A stretch of DNA of 64,000 bases from Candidatus Gastranaerophilales bacterium (GTDB lineage Bacteria > Cyanobacteriota > Vampirovibrionia > Gastranaerophilales > Gastranaerophilaceae): positions 1 through 64,000 of the forward strand of contig CALUYE010000002.1 of NCBI GenBank assembly GCA_944324945.1, in the 5' to 3' direction. The notes under the pieces were generated by a model, which worked only from the letters and a program-made list of their open reading frames with translations, ran no database searches and was not told where the DNA came from. The translations under genes and the position numbers were made by a program. Shown one piece after another: positions 51,815 to 59,130 of this stretch; the first letter of the stretch is position 1; each line of letters opens with the position of its first letter.

Positions 51815-52438
51815 ATGCAATTGAGTTTTGAATTGGGTTTAGAGGGTGATTTGCCCTTGAATTTAGGAGAAAAAGAAGGCGTATTTTTAAATAAGTTGCC
51901 TGATGATTATGTAATTATTGATATTGAAACAACGGGTTTTAGTGCTGTTTATGATTCGATAATTGAAATATCCGCGCTTAAGATAACGTCAGGCGAAATC
52001 GAGGGTCAGTTTTCTTCTCTTGTAAAACCAAACAAGAAAATCTCATCATTTATTTCAAATTTAACGGGAATTACGCAGGAGATGGTAAATAATGCTCCCG
52101 ATAAAAAGGAAGTGCTTAAAAATTTTTGTAATTTTTTGGAATTTTATCCGATTGTCGGTCATAATGTAAAATTTGACCTTGGTTTTATTAATAATAATTT
52201 AAAAGAGATTTATAACAAGACCCTTGTTAATAATTTTTCGGACACTTTGTATTTTGCAAGAAAAATATACAAAGACCTTCCTTCTCATAAATTAAGTGAA
52301 ATTGCAAAACATCTGAATTTTGACACCAAAGGTGCCCACAGAGCCCTCTTTGATTGCTTTTTAACGTTTAGAATAATACATAATATGAAATATAGACTAT
52401 TACAACTTATCCAAAATGATTTAAAAAGTTTAGAGTGA
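51815..52438 (+). CDS. DnaQ-like 3'-5' exonuclease
   Basis: 207 residues from the ATG at 51815; a TTG at 51797 is also in frame but upstream of the likely transcript start. DEDDh exonuclease motifs: VIIDIETTGFSAVYDSIIEI (Exo I with D and E), VGHNVKFDLGFI (Exo II), HRALFDCFLTF (Exo III with His and Asp). About 30 residues precede the domain (LSFELGLEGDLPLNLGEKEG). Stand-alone proteins of this type act in repair or RNA/DNA trimming, or as a polymerase proofreading subunit. First chromosomal gene after the element. Confidence 0.88.
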   Translation: MQLSFELGLEGDLPLNLGEKEGVFLNKLPDDYVIIDIETTGFSAVYDSIIEISALKITSGEIEGQFSSLVKPNKKISSFISNLTGITQEMVNNAPDKKEVLKNFCNFLEFYPIVGHNVKFDLGFINNNLKEIYNKTLVNNFSDTLYFARKIYKDLPSHKLSEIAKHLNFDTKGAHRALFDCFLTFRIIHNMKYRLLQLIQNDLKSLE

Positions 52439-52454
52439 AAATCAATGTTATAAA

Positions 52455-53114
52455 TTATTTTTTATCTTTAGTTAGATTATAACTTTCATCAATTAATTTT
52501 TCTATAATTTTGCTTGAAACAGATTCATCTAAAATAACCGATATCCAGTACTTTTTATTCATGTGGTATGCGGGAAATATTGTTTTATTATCTATAATTT
52601 TTTCTAAATTATTAACTCTTAAATTTAAAACCTCAACAAAATCAGAATTTTTGTAATTAAACTTTTCTTTTGAAACCGTCATAAAAACGCAATACCACTT
52701 TGAATTGTCTTTTCTTCTTACAATTGCGTTTTTAGGCGATTTTTCCCATAAATATTCAAGCTTATCATTGTATTTATCTTTAATATATTTAATTAATTCA
52801 AGAGTCTGTTTATTTTTAAAAATATCTTTTTCAAAACAATTAAGAGCAATTTTTTCTAAAACGTTATTAAATTCTTCTTTGATTTTACCGATGAATTCAC
52901 CTTCAACGCCTTCAATTAAATGAAGCGTATATGGTTCTTTTGTTTGAATTTCGGTTAATTTTGTTTTTATATTTTTTGAATTTATCTTAATTTCAAATTC
53001 AAACTGCCCTTCAAATAAAAATTGTCTGTATGTGTAATTTTGTCCTTCTTTTTTAAAACCGAACTTTAGCAGTTTTTCTTTGTTATATTTTTTATTTTTA
53101 AAGTAATCTTGCAT
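52455..53114 (-). CDS. MmcQ/YjbR-family protein
   Basis: 219 residues, about twice the usual length. The C-terminal half matches MmcQ/YjbR: YIKDKYNDKLEYLWEKSPKNAIVRRKDNSKWYCVFMTVSKEK and TIFPAYHMNKKYWISVILDESV, the K-W-Y and P-A-Y-H-M-N-K-x-x-W blocks. The N-terminal half (FGFKKEGQNYTYRQFLFEGQFEFEIKIN) is an added beta-rich domain, also seen in other long members. The family has a double-wing DNA-binding-like fold; its role is not known. Single gene, convergent with the exonuclease. Confidence 0.82.
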   Translation of the reverse strand: MQDYFKNKKYNKEKLLKFGFKKEGQNYTYRQFLFEGQFEFEIKINSKNIKTKLTEIQTKEPYTLHLIEGVEGEFIGKIKEEFNNVLEKIALNCFEKDIFKNKQTLELIKYIKDKYNDKLEYLWEKSPKNAIVRRKDNSKWYCVFMTVSKEKFNYKNSDFVEVLNLRVNNLEKIIDNKTIFPAYHMNKKYWISVILDESVSSKIIEKLIDESYNLTKDKK

Positions 53115-53180
53115 AATTTAATACTAGCATAATTTCTTAATTTCAAACTTCTTTTTAATTGATAAAAAAGGAGGCAAATT

Positions 53181-53723
53181 ATGACTTGTGTAGAACCAAT
53201 AAGAAAAATTTCGCAAATTAGAAAAATCGAAAAACTGTTAAATCTTCAAAGCAAAAGAAACCTTATTTTATTTACGATAGGTATAAACTGCGGATTAAGG
53301 ATTTCAGACATTTTATCGCTTAATGTCGGTGATGTTAAAAATAAGAATTTTATTGAAATTAAAGAGAAAAAAACGGGAAAATTTAAAAAATTTCCAATCA
53401 ATTCAAAATTAAAACCCATGCTTGATGATTTTGTAAAAAACAGAAAAAACAATGAACCTTTGTTTTTATCAATTTTTAACAATAGGCTTGAGCGCATTGG
53501 TGCATATTATATAATTACCGATGTTTGCAAAAAAGCAGGTCTTGAAGAAAAAATCGGAACTCATACAATGAGAAAAACGTTTGGCTATCATCATTATAAA
53601 AAATTCAAAGATATAGCCATGCTGCAAAAAATTTTTAACCATTCCACCCCTCAAATAACCCTGAGATACATAGGAATAGAACAAGAGGAAATTTATCAAA
53701 GCTATTCCAATTTTATTCTTTGA
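53181..53723 (+). CDS. Second compact catalytic-only tyrosine recombinase
   Basis: 180 residues, about 70% identical by eye to the protein at 44359, with the same catalytic set: Arg in GINCGLRISDILSL, Lys in KKTGKFKKFPI, H-x-x-R in IGTHTMRKTFGYHHY, His/Tyr in FNHSTPQITLRYIG. AAGGAGG precedes the ATG. It stands 1.4 kb outside the tRNA-fMet element. An inverted-repeat pair begins directly at its stop codon and the glycan operon follows, so inversion of the 92-base spacer is its probable job, in the way of FimB-type switches. Confidence 0.88.
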   Translation: MTCVEPIRKISQIRKIEKLLNLQSKRNLILFTIGINCGLRISDILSLNVGDVKNKNFIEIKEKKTGKFKKFPINSKLKPMLDDFVKNRKNNEPLFLSIFNNRLERIGAYYIITDVCKKAGLEEKIGTHTMRKTFGYHHYKKFKDIAMLQKIFNHSTPQITLRYIGIEQEEIYQSYSNFIL

Positions 53724-53749
53724 TTTAACAATATGTGCATAATGTTAAG
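53724..53749 (+). repeat. Inverted repeat IR2-L of candidate invertible segment
   Basis: 26 bases, TTTAACAATATGTGCATAAT then GTTAAG; matches the reverse complement of 53842-53867 at 22 of 26 positions, the shared part being TTAACAA-nn-TGTGCATAAT-GTTAA. TTAACA/TGTTAA half-sites around a six- to eight-base centre fit a tyrosine recombinase core site. Confidence 0.78.
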
Positions 53750-53797
53750 ATGTATTATTTTAGAACTGTTTTGCCTTTAAATTTTATTAAATTTATC

Positions 53798-53827
53798 TTG
53801 CGCAGTGCTATTTTTTTGTGTTATTAT
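53798..53827 (+). promoter_or_regulatory. Rightward promoter inside the candidate invertible segment
   Basis: TTGCGC (53798-53803), 18-base spacer, TATTAT (53822-53827); a second weak pair TTGCCT/TATCTT lies at 53771-53799. Both point to the glycan operon in the present orientation. Low certainty in DNA this rich in A+T. Confidence 0.35.
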
Positions 53828-53841
53828 CAACTTAAATTTGA

Positions 53842-53867
53842 TTTAACATTATGCACAATTTGTTAAG
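53842..53867 (-). repeat. Inverted repeat IR2-R of candidate invertible segment
   Basis: 26 bases, TTTAACATTATGCACAATTT then GTTAAG, the partner of IR2-L across a 92-base spacer. Confidence 0.78.
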
Positions 53868-53939
53868 TTAAATTTAGACATAACTGTTTGGGTTAATTGA
53901 TGTTTTTTATTGAAAATAATACAAATAGTTTAAATATAG

Positions 53940-54005
53940 CTGCGCTTTGCGCAGTCCAAAAACATTCATTGTTTCTTGTGCATATTGCGCAAGAAACATT
54001 TTTTT
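53940..54005 (+). terminator. Leader hairpins and strong terminator before the glycan operon
   Basis: CTGCGC/GCGCAG hairpin (53940-53954), then TGTTTCTTGTGCA (53970-53982), loop TAT, TGCGCAAGAAACA (53986-53998) with seven T's: a 13-bp stem with one G-T pair, a textbook terminator. It ends 16 bases before the ATG of the first glycosyltransferase, and no promoter fits between. Any transcript of the operon must pass it, so attenuation or antitermination is likely. CTTGCGCA at 53797 and the related CTTTGCGCA at 53945 can pair with TGCGCAAG in the terminator arm. Confidence 0.75.
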
Positions 54006-54021
54006 AAAAAAAAGGTCTTAA

Positions 54022-54963
54022 ATGTTTATAAAATTTAAAAACATAGATTCTCATTATATAATTTCATTCTTTGGTTTGACAATTAAAATAAAACACAAAA
54101 ACCCAAAAATCAAAGATGCAAAACTGTCTTTGCCTTGTTTAAACACTAACCCCCGTACAGTTAAAATCATCCTAAGCCTTACAACTTTCCCCGATAGAAT
54201 TAACTCAGTCTCAAAAACAATTAAAACCCTCCTAAATCAAACCCTAAAACCCGATAAAGTTATTCTATGGCTAGCTAGCGAACAATTCCCAAAAAAAGAA
54301 CAAGAACTTCCCAATGACCTTTTAGAACTTAAAAATTTCGGACTGGATATTAAATGGTGCGAAGATATTAAATCTTACAAAAAACTAATCCCATCCTTAA
54401 TTGAATTTGAAAACGATATCATAATAACCTTTGATGATGATATTTATTATGATGAAGATATTGTAAAAAGGCTTTATGATGCGCATCTTGCAGATAGGGA
54501 AGCAGTTGTTGTTAACAGATATTCAAGAATTTATTTTAAAAACGATAAAATTAAATTTTTAAAAAGTTCAAAATTATACTTTTCAAACCCTCCAAAACCC
54601 TCTTTGTTAAACGTAATAATCGGCTGCGGCGGTGTTTTATACCCCCCAAAATCCCTAAACCCAAACGTCCTAAACAAACAAGAATTCATGTCCTTAATCC
54701 CAACCCACGACGACATCTGGTTCTGGCTAAACGCCATCCTAAACAACACCAAAATAAAAATTGTTGACGGATTCTCAACCAACCTAATTCCAATCGAAAA
54801 CACCCAACAATTCGGTTTATGTAAAATAAACAACAAATCCAAAAACGGAATTAATGCACTTGATGCACTTCGCATTATAACAAACAAATACCCATCAATC
54901 ATAAAAAAACTAAAGGAAGAAGATACCAATCTCAAAAAACTACTAAACGGAGACCTGAAATGA
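54022..54963 (+). CDS. GT2-like glycosyltransferase
   Basis: 313 residues. An opening like those of envelope glycan enzymes (ISFFGLTIKIKHKN) leads to a GT-A type fold: VKIILSLTTFPDRINSVSKTIKTLLNQTLKPDKVILWLASEQFP, then the metal-binding D-D-D in IIITFDDDIYYDEDIVKRLYD, then IGCGGVLYPPKSL and THDDIWFWLNAIL as acceptor-side signatures. No membrane segment. First gene of the operon, just behind a terminator; AAGGTC is a weak ribosome site. From about 54,580 to 55,280 the codons shift strongly to C-ending forms, unlike either side, which hints at a recombined segment spanning this gene and the next. Confidence 0.82.
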   Translation: MFIKFKNIDSHYIISFFGLTIKIKHKNPKIKDAKLSLPCLNTNPRTVKIILSLTTFPDRINSVSKTIKTLLNQTLKPDKVILWLASEQFPKKEQELPNDLLELKNFGLDIKWCEDIKSYKKLIPSLIEFENDIIITFDDDIYYDEDIVKRLYDAHLADREAVVVNRYSRIYFKNDKIKFLKSSKLYFSNPPKPSLLNVIIGCGGVLYPPKSLNPNVLNKQEFMSLIPTHDDIWFWLNAILNNTKIKIVDGFSTNLIPIENTQQFGLCKINNKSKNGINALDALRIITNKYPSIIKKLKEEDTNLKKLLNGDLK

Positions 54964-57029
54964 ACCCTAATATCTCAATATGCTTAAGCTCAGATAACAA
55001 CTACACCCAACACCTGGCTGCTACAATATCCTCCATCCTAAAAACCAAAAACCCAAACGACAAAATAAACATATACATCCTGGACGGCGGAATATCAACC
55101 CAAAACAAACAAAACCTATCCTTCTTCGAAAAAAAATACAACTGCAAAATCACATACCTATCTCCCGACACTACCAAACTAAACAACTGCACAATATCCA
55201 AAAGCGACTACATCTCACTTGCAACATACTACCGCCTCCTAATCCCCGAACTAATCCAAAACGAAGACAGAATAATATACCTGGACTGCGATATTATTGT
55301 AAGACATTCGTTATTTGATTTATACAATCTCGATTTCAATAACAAATTAATCCTGGGTGTTCAAGATATAGGCGGCATAAATATTGAAAGATTAAATTCA
55401 AAAAATTATATAAACGGCGGCGTTTTGCTTTTAAATTGTGAACACATGAGAAAAGAAAATACCGTTAACAGACTGCTTGATTGGTGTCGGGATAATCAGA
55501 GTTTAATTCAAAAACATGATCAAGATATAATAAACGGCTGTTTGAGCGATTTAATCGGTTTGATTGACGATAAATTTAACGCACAGGTTTTAAGAAAAAA
55601 TAACAGCTTCTTTGATAAAATCAAAGACCCTGTAATATTGCATTTTATCTCATCTCAAAAACCATGGTCATATTGGAAGCCTCTAAATTCTACCCCCTGG
55701 GCAAGAGAATACTTTGAAGCCTTAAAAGATACTCCCTGGGAAGCTTTTATTTATGAATACAACAAAAAAGCAAAGCTATGGTTTTTCTTAAGATTATTTT
55801 ACCCGTCAGGAGTTTTTAGAACAATTCTTCAAAAAATATTCTCAATCAAAAATTCTGCTGATAGGAAATATAAGTTTGTAACTGTTTTGGGAGTTAAGTT
55901 TAGAATAGTAAACAACAAGGATATAAGAAATGAAAAATCTTTGAATGCGTATGTAACATTTAATAAAATCAAAAATTTTTTATACAAAAAAAGTCATAGT
56001 GAGCAGATTGCAACAAAAAAAATATTTGGCTTTAATTTTAAATATGTAAAAGGTAAATGTTACAAGGGGTGTATTCAACTATTTAATCTTGTTAAAGATA
56101 ATCTGGATGAATTTCCGCATGAAATGATTGAGGATTTTATGCGGAAATCAAAAAAACATTACATAAGTTCTGAAGTTTTTTTAAAGGACAAGGCACTTGT
56201 CTCAAAGATTTTGTCTGATATCAATCCTTCAATACTTCCAAAAGCAAAAGGCAAATTGCGAGAAAAGCAATTATTGCAATTAAGGTTTGCAAACGAAATA
56301 ATATCCGATATAGAAAATAATGTTAAAATTTTCCCTTTTATGGATGATGGCACTTTACTTGGAGCGGTCAGACATAACGGCTTTATTCCCTGGGATGATG
56401 ATATGGATTTTTCATTAATGAGGGATGATTTTGAAAAATTAAAAAATTATTTTAAATCAAAATATATATGGATTGATGCATCTTGTTGCACATATCATTC
56501 ATTTAAAAAAACTTTGTTTAAATATCTTAAAAGATATCCAAATAAGATTTTAGCGGTGCACGAACCAATGGCGCTTAAGTGCTACAAAGGCGATTCTAAC
56601 TTGCATGTTGCATTGGATTTTTTCCCGCTGGATTTTTATAAAGACAATTTGTCCTTTGAAGATATGACCAAATTTATCGATGATGTAAAAAATAATCAGC
56701 CTGTAAATTTAAAATTTTCTGAAATATTTAATTATTATGATTTAATGAACAATAAATTTCACTATACTGTCTCAAAAAGCAATAAAATTTCGCCTGCTAT
56801 TGATAATTATGATTTTCATAATTATTCTTTTAAGGGTTTTAGAAAAAAAGAAGATATTTTTCCTTTAAAGAAAATGAAATTTGAAAATAGTGAATTTTGG
56901 GCGCCAAATAACCATGACGGCTATTTAAATACAATATATTCAGATTATAAAAAATTGCCGTTTGATATTGTAAGCGGCTTACATGGTGTGTATGATGATT
57001 TTTTCGATTCTGATAAGCAGGAGCTATAA
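54960..57029 (+). CDS. GT8 glycosyltransferase fused to a LicD-type transferase
   Basis: 689 residues. Residues 1-265 are a GT8 enzyme: ISICLSSDNNYTQHLAATISSIL, YYRLLIPELI-like AYRLLIPEL region, the D-x-D in RIIYLDCDIIVRHSL, INGGVLLLNCEHMR, HDQDIINGCL, ILHFISSQKPW. A linker (KFVTVLGVKFRIVNNKD and INKIFGFNFKYVKGKCYKGC-type repeats) leads to LicD at 430-680: FPFMDDGTLLGAVRHNGFIPWDDDMDFSLMRDDFEKL with the D-D-G and D-D-D-x-D sites, GVYDDFF at the end. LicD proteins add phosphocholine or similar groups to glycans. It overlaps both neighbours by a few bases, so it is translated with them. Confidence 0.88.
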   Translation: MNPNISICLSSDNNYTQHLAATISSILKTKNPNDKINIYILDGGISTQNKQNLSFFEKKYNCKITYLSPDTTKLNNCTISKSDYISLATYYRLLIPELIQNEDRIIYLDCDIIVRHSLFDLYNLDFNNKLILGVQDIGGINIERLNSKNYINGGVLLLNCEHMRKENTVNRLLDWCRDNQSLIQKHDQDIINGCLSDLIGLIDDKFNAQVLRKNNSFFDKIKDPVILHFISSQKPWSYWKPLNSTPWAREYFEALKDTPWEAFIYEYNKKAKLWFFLRLFYPSGVFRTILQKIFSIKNSADRKYKFVTVLGVKFRIVNNKDIRNEKSLNAYVTFNKIKNFLYKKSHSEQIATKKIFGFNFKYVKGKCYKGCIQLFNLVKDNLDEFPHEMIEDFMRKSKKHYISSEVFLKDKALVSKILSDINPSILPKAKGKLREKQLLQLRFANEIISDIENNVKIFPFMDDGTLLGAVRHNGFIPWDDDMDFSLMRDDFEKLKNYFKSKYIWIDASCCTYHSFKKTLFKYLKRYPNKILAVHEPMALKCYKGDSNLHVALDFFPLDFYKDNLSFEDMTKFIDDVKNNQPVNLKFSEIFNYYDLMNNKFHYTVSKSNKISPAIDNYDFHNYSFKGFRKKEDIFPLKKMKFENSEFWAPNNHDGYLNTIYSDYKKLPFDIVSGLHGVYDDFFDSDKQEL

Positions 57030-58006
57030 TGAGACTAATCAGAAAATTTGAGACCTTGAATAGTAACTATACTTATATTTTTGACAATAAGTTGCTAAAT
57101 ATAAGTGAGAAATTGAAGTTTGTAAAAACTCTTGATTATCTTGAAAAATATTCTTATGCTTTTGATAATCAATTGGGATTTGATGTTTTGGATAATTTGG
57201 ATTGTCCGATATGGCAAATGTGGCTGCAAGGGGAGGATGGGATGCCTCCTTTGGTTAGGGTTTGCCATAATTCAGTTAAAAAATTTTGCTCGGATAGAAA
57301 TATAATTTTATTGACACAGGATAATATTAAAAATTACGTTAAACTTCCCAAATATATTATTGAAAAATATAATAAGGGTATAATTTCAAAAACACATTTG
57401 TCAGACATTATAAGATTGATTCTTTTGTATCAACATGGTGGTTTTTGGATTGATTCTACGGTGTACTTAACAAATTACATTCCTTTAAATATTCAAAAAT
57501 CAGATTTTTTTGTTTTTAAAACAGTTAACGGTTTAATTGTTGATAAGGATATTTCTTTAGATAAGTATAAGCTAATAAGTAATTATTTAAACAAAGAAGC
57601 TCATCTTGCATCAAACTGGTTTGTTAAGGCAAAGGCGGGAAATAAGATAATTGAAAATGTTTTAAAAATGCTTTTAGAATATTGGAAAAATGAAAATAAA
57701 CTTATAAATTATTTTATATTTCATTATATTTTTACAATTGCAATTTTAAAAAACGATAATTTTAAAGAGGAATATATAAACATGCCTTCTTATTCAAACA
57801 TTAACGTACACTTGCTTCAAAAGTGTCTGTTTGAAAAATATGACAGAAATCTTTTTAATCTTATAAAGTCAATGTCTGATATCCATAAGTTAACTTATAA
57901 AAATTTAAATTTAAATATTTATCGGGATTCTTTTTTGAATTATTTACTACATCTATCGAGCAATATTCAAGAGAGAGAGAGAGAGAGAGTTAAAAGCATT
58001 ATTTAA
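57029..58006 (+). CDS. Capsular-polysaccharide-type glycosyltransferase with a 3' (GA)n tract
   Basis: 325 residues. IWQMWLQGEDGMPPLVRVCHNSVKKFC opens a Caps_synth/GT32-like domain; SKTHLSDIIRLILLYQHGGFWIDSTVYLTNYI holds the D-x-D-like site (W-I-D-S) and the Ser-D-x-x-R helix. The last residues are NIQERERERVKSII, coded by a 19-base GA repeat (57971-57989). In another frame the code stays open past the repeat for 33 codons and ends in a TGA that overlaps the next ATG (ATGA), so gain of one GA unit would give a longer protein coupled to the next gene. The start overlaps the GT8-LicD stop by one base. Confidence 0.82.
   Translation: MRLIRKFETLNSNYTYIFDNKLLNISEKLKFVKTLDYLEKYSYAFDNQLGFDVLDNLDCPIWQMWLQGEDGMPPLVRVCHNSVKKFCSDRNIILLTQDNIKNYVKLPKYIIEKYNKGIISKTHLSDIIRLILLYQHGGFWIDSTVYLTNYIPLNIQKSDFFVFKTVNGLIVDKDISLDKYKLISNYLNKEAHLASNWFVKAKAGNKIIENVLKMLLEYWKNENKLINYFIFHYIFTIAILKNDNFKEEYINMPSYSNINVHLLQKCLFEKYDRNLFNLIKSMSDIHKLTYKNLNLNIYRDSFLNYLLHLSSNIQERERERVKSII
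57971..57989 (+). repeat. (GA)9.5 simple sequence repeat at a gene 3' end
   Basis: Nineteen bases of alternating G and A inside codons 315-321. Tracts of this kind change length by slippage. Present length gives V-K-S-I-I-stop; one unit less gives a stop at once; one more gives the long C-terminus described for the gene. Confidence 0.85.
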
Positions 58007-58029
58007 ATTTGTAGAATTAAATAAAATTA

Positions 58030-58068
58030 ATTCAAGCGCAGGAAATGTTTATTTTCCTGCGCTTGAAT
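58030..58068. other. Perfect 16-bp stem-loop between glycosyltransferase genes
   Basis: ATTCAAGCGCAGGAAA (58030-58045), loop TGTTTAT, TTTCCTGCGCTTGAAT (58053-58068). No T run follows on the + strand, so it is not a normal terminator. It lies just before the AAGGAGG ribosome site of the next gene and could pause transcription, guard the upstream message, or tune translation. Confidence 0.7.
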
Positions 58069-58087
58069 ATTTTAAGGAGGATGCGGC

Positions 58088-58921
58088 ATGAAAATTATTG
58101 AAAAAATTAAAAAAGAGCTTCATATTAATCAAATTAAACCGTTAAATAATAAAGTATATTTAAGCATAGCGGCAATTATAAAAAATGAGGCCCCTTATTT
58201 AAAAGAATGGATAGAATATCATAAACTTCTTGGAGTTGAAAGATTTTATATTTACGATAACAATTCTGATGATGATACAATTGACATATTAAAACAGTAT
58301 ATAAAAAATGGCGATGTTGTTTATAAGCTTGCAAAAGGTAAAACTATGCAAATGCCTGCATACAAGGATGCTATATATTCTCATAGAAACGATACGGAAT
58401 GGATGGCTTTTATTGATCTTGATGAATTCATAGTTCCTGTTGAAAAGGATACAATTTCAGAGTTTTTAAAAGAATATGAACATTTTCCTTCGCTTGCAAT
58501 AAATTGGTTGCTGTTTGACTACAATAAACATGAAACAAAGCCTGAAGGTTTGGTTATAGAAAATTATACAAGGACTGATTATGGATTTAAAGACAATATA
58601 TATGTAAAATGCATTGTACGTCCGAGAGAAGTTATTGATATTAAAACCGCACATGCTTTTGTTTTTAAACATGGCAGAAGGAGTGTGGATTCTAATTATA
58701 ATGTTGTAAAACATTCAACAAATAAAAATTATTGCATAGATAAAATTAGAATAAATCATTACTATACAAAATCAAAGGAAGAATATTTAAAGCGAATTGC
58801 AAAAGGGAATGTTTTTTATGATAGAAATCGAGAATTTAATAAAGAAAGATTTGATTTCGGAGTTGAGCATGATACTTTGGTTATAGATAAGTATTTAAAG
58901 AAATTAAAGAATTTATTATAG
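58088..58921 (+). CDS. GT92/GT2-like glycosyltransferase
   Basis: 277 residues. VYLSIAAIIKNEAPYLKEWIEYHKLLGVERFYIYDNNSDDDTIDIL is the start of the DUF23/GT92 group; TEWMAFIDLDEFIVPVE holds the D-x-D site; LAINWLLFDYNKHETKP and VVKHSTNKNYCIDKIRINHYYTKSKEEYLKR are the family's later blocks. AAGGAGG lies nine bases before the ATG. Last gene of the operon, coupled to the previous one if its (GA)n frame is shifted. Confidence 0.88.
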   Translation: MKIIEKIKKELHINQIKPLNNKVYLSIAAIIKNEAPYLKEWIEYHKLLGVERFYIYDNNSDDDTIDILKQYIKNGDVVYKLAKGKTMQMPAYKDAIYSHRNDTEWMAFIDLDEFIVPVEKDTISEFLKEYEHFPSLAINWLLFDYNKHETKPEGLVIENYTRTDYGFKDNIYVKCIVRPREVIDIKTAHAFVFKHGRRSVDSNYNVVKHSTNKNYCIDKIRINHYYTKSKEEYLKRIAKGNVFYDRNREFNKERFDFGVEHDTLVIDKYLKKLKNLL

Positions 58922-59104
58922 CTTCCTTTAAAGCAATATATTTCTGCTGTTAAATATTTGTATTTTGAATTTTATCTTTGTGCCATCTAAAGCAATGTCG
59001 GTCTTTATTTTGGTATATGTATTTTATATTATCTTTCGAATATTATACGGATATTATAAGCATTTTTTGCCTTATTTCAAGTGTTGTGGTGTAAAATTGT
59101 ATTA

Positions 59105-59130
59105 AAAAAGCGCTCGAGAGAGCGCTTTTT
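59105..59130. terminator. Bidirectional terminator after the glycan operon
   Basis: AAAAAGCGCTC (59105-59115), loop GAGA, GAGCGCTTTTT (59120-59130): a perfect 11-bp stem with A and T ends. It overlaps the stop of the convergent gene. The 180 bases before it (58922-59104) hold nothing I can identify. Confidence 0.9.

Noticed and set aside
53868-53939. Promoter TTGAAA/TAAATA (53910-53936) as the true glycan operon promoter
   Set aside because: Spacing is only 15 bases and it still lies upstream of the terminator, so it would not bypass it; kept only as a possibility.
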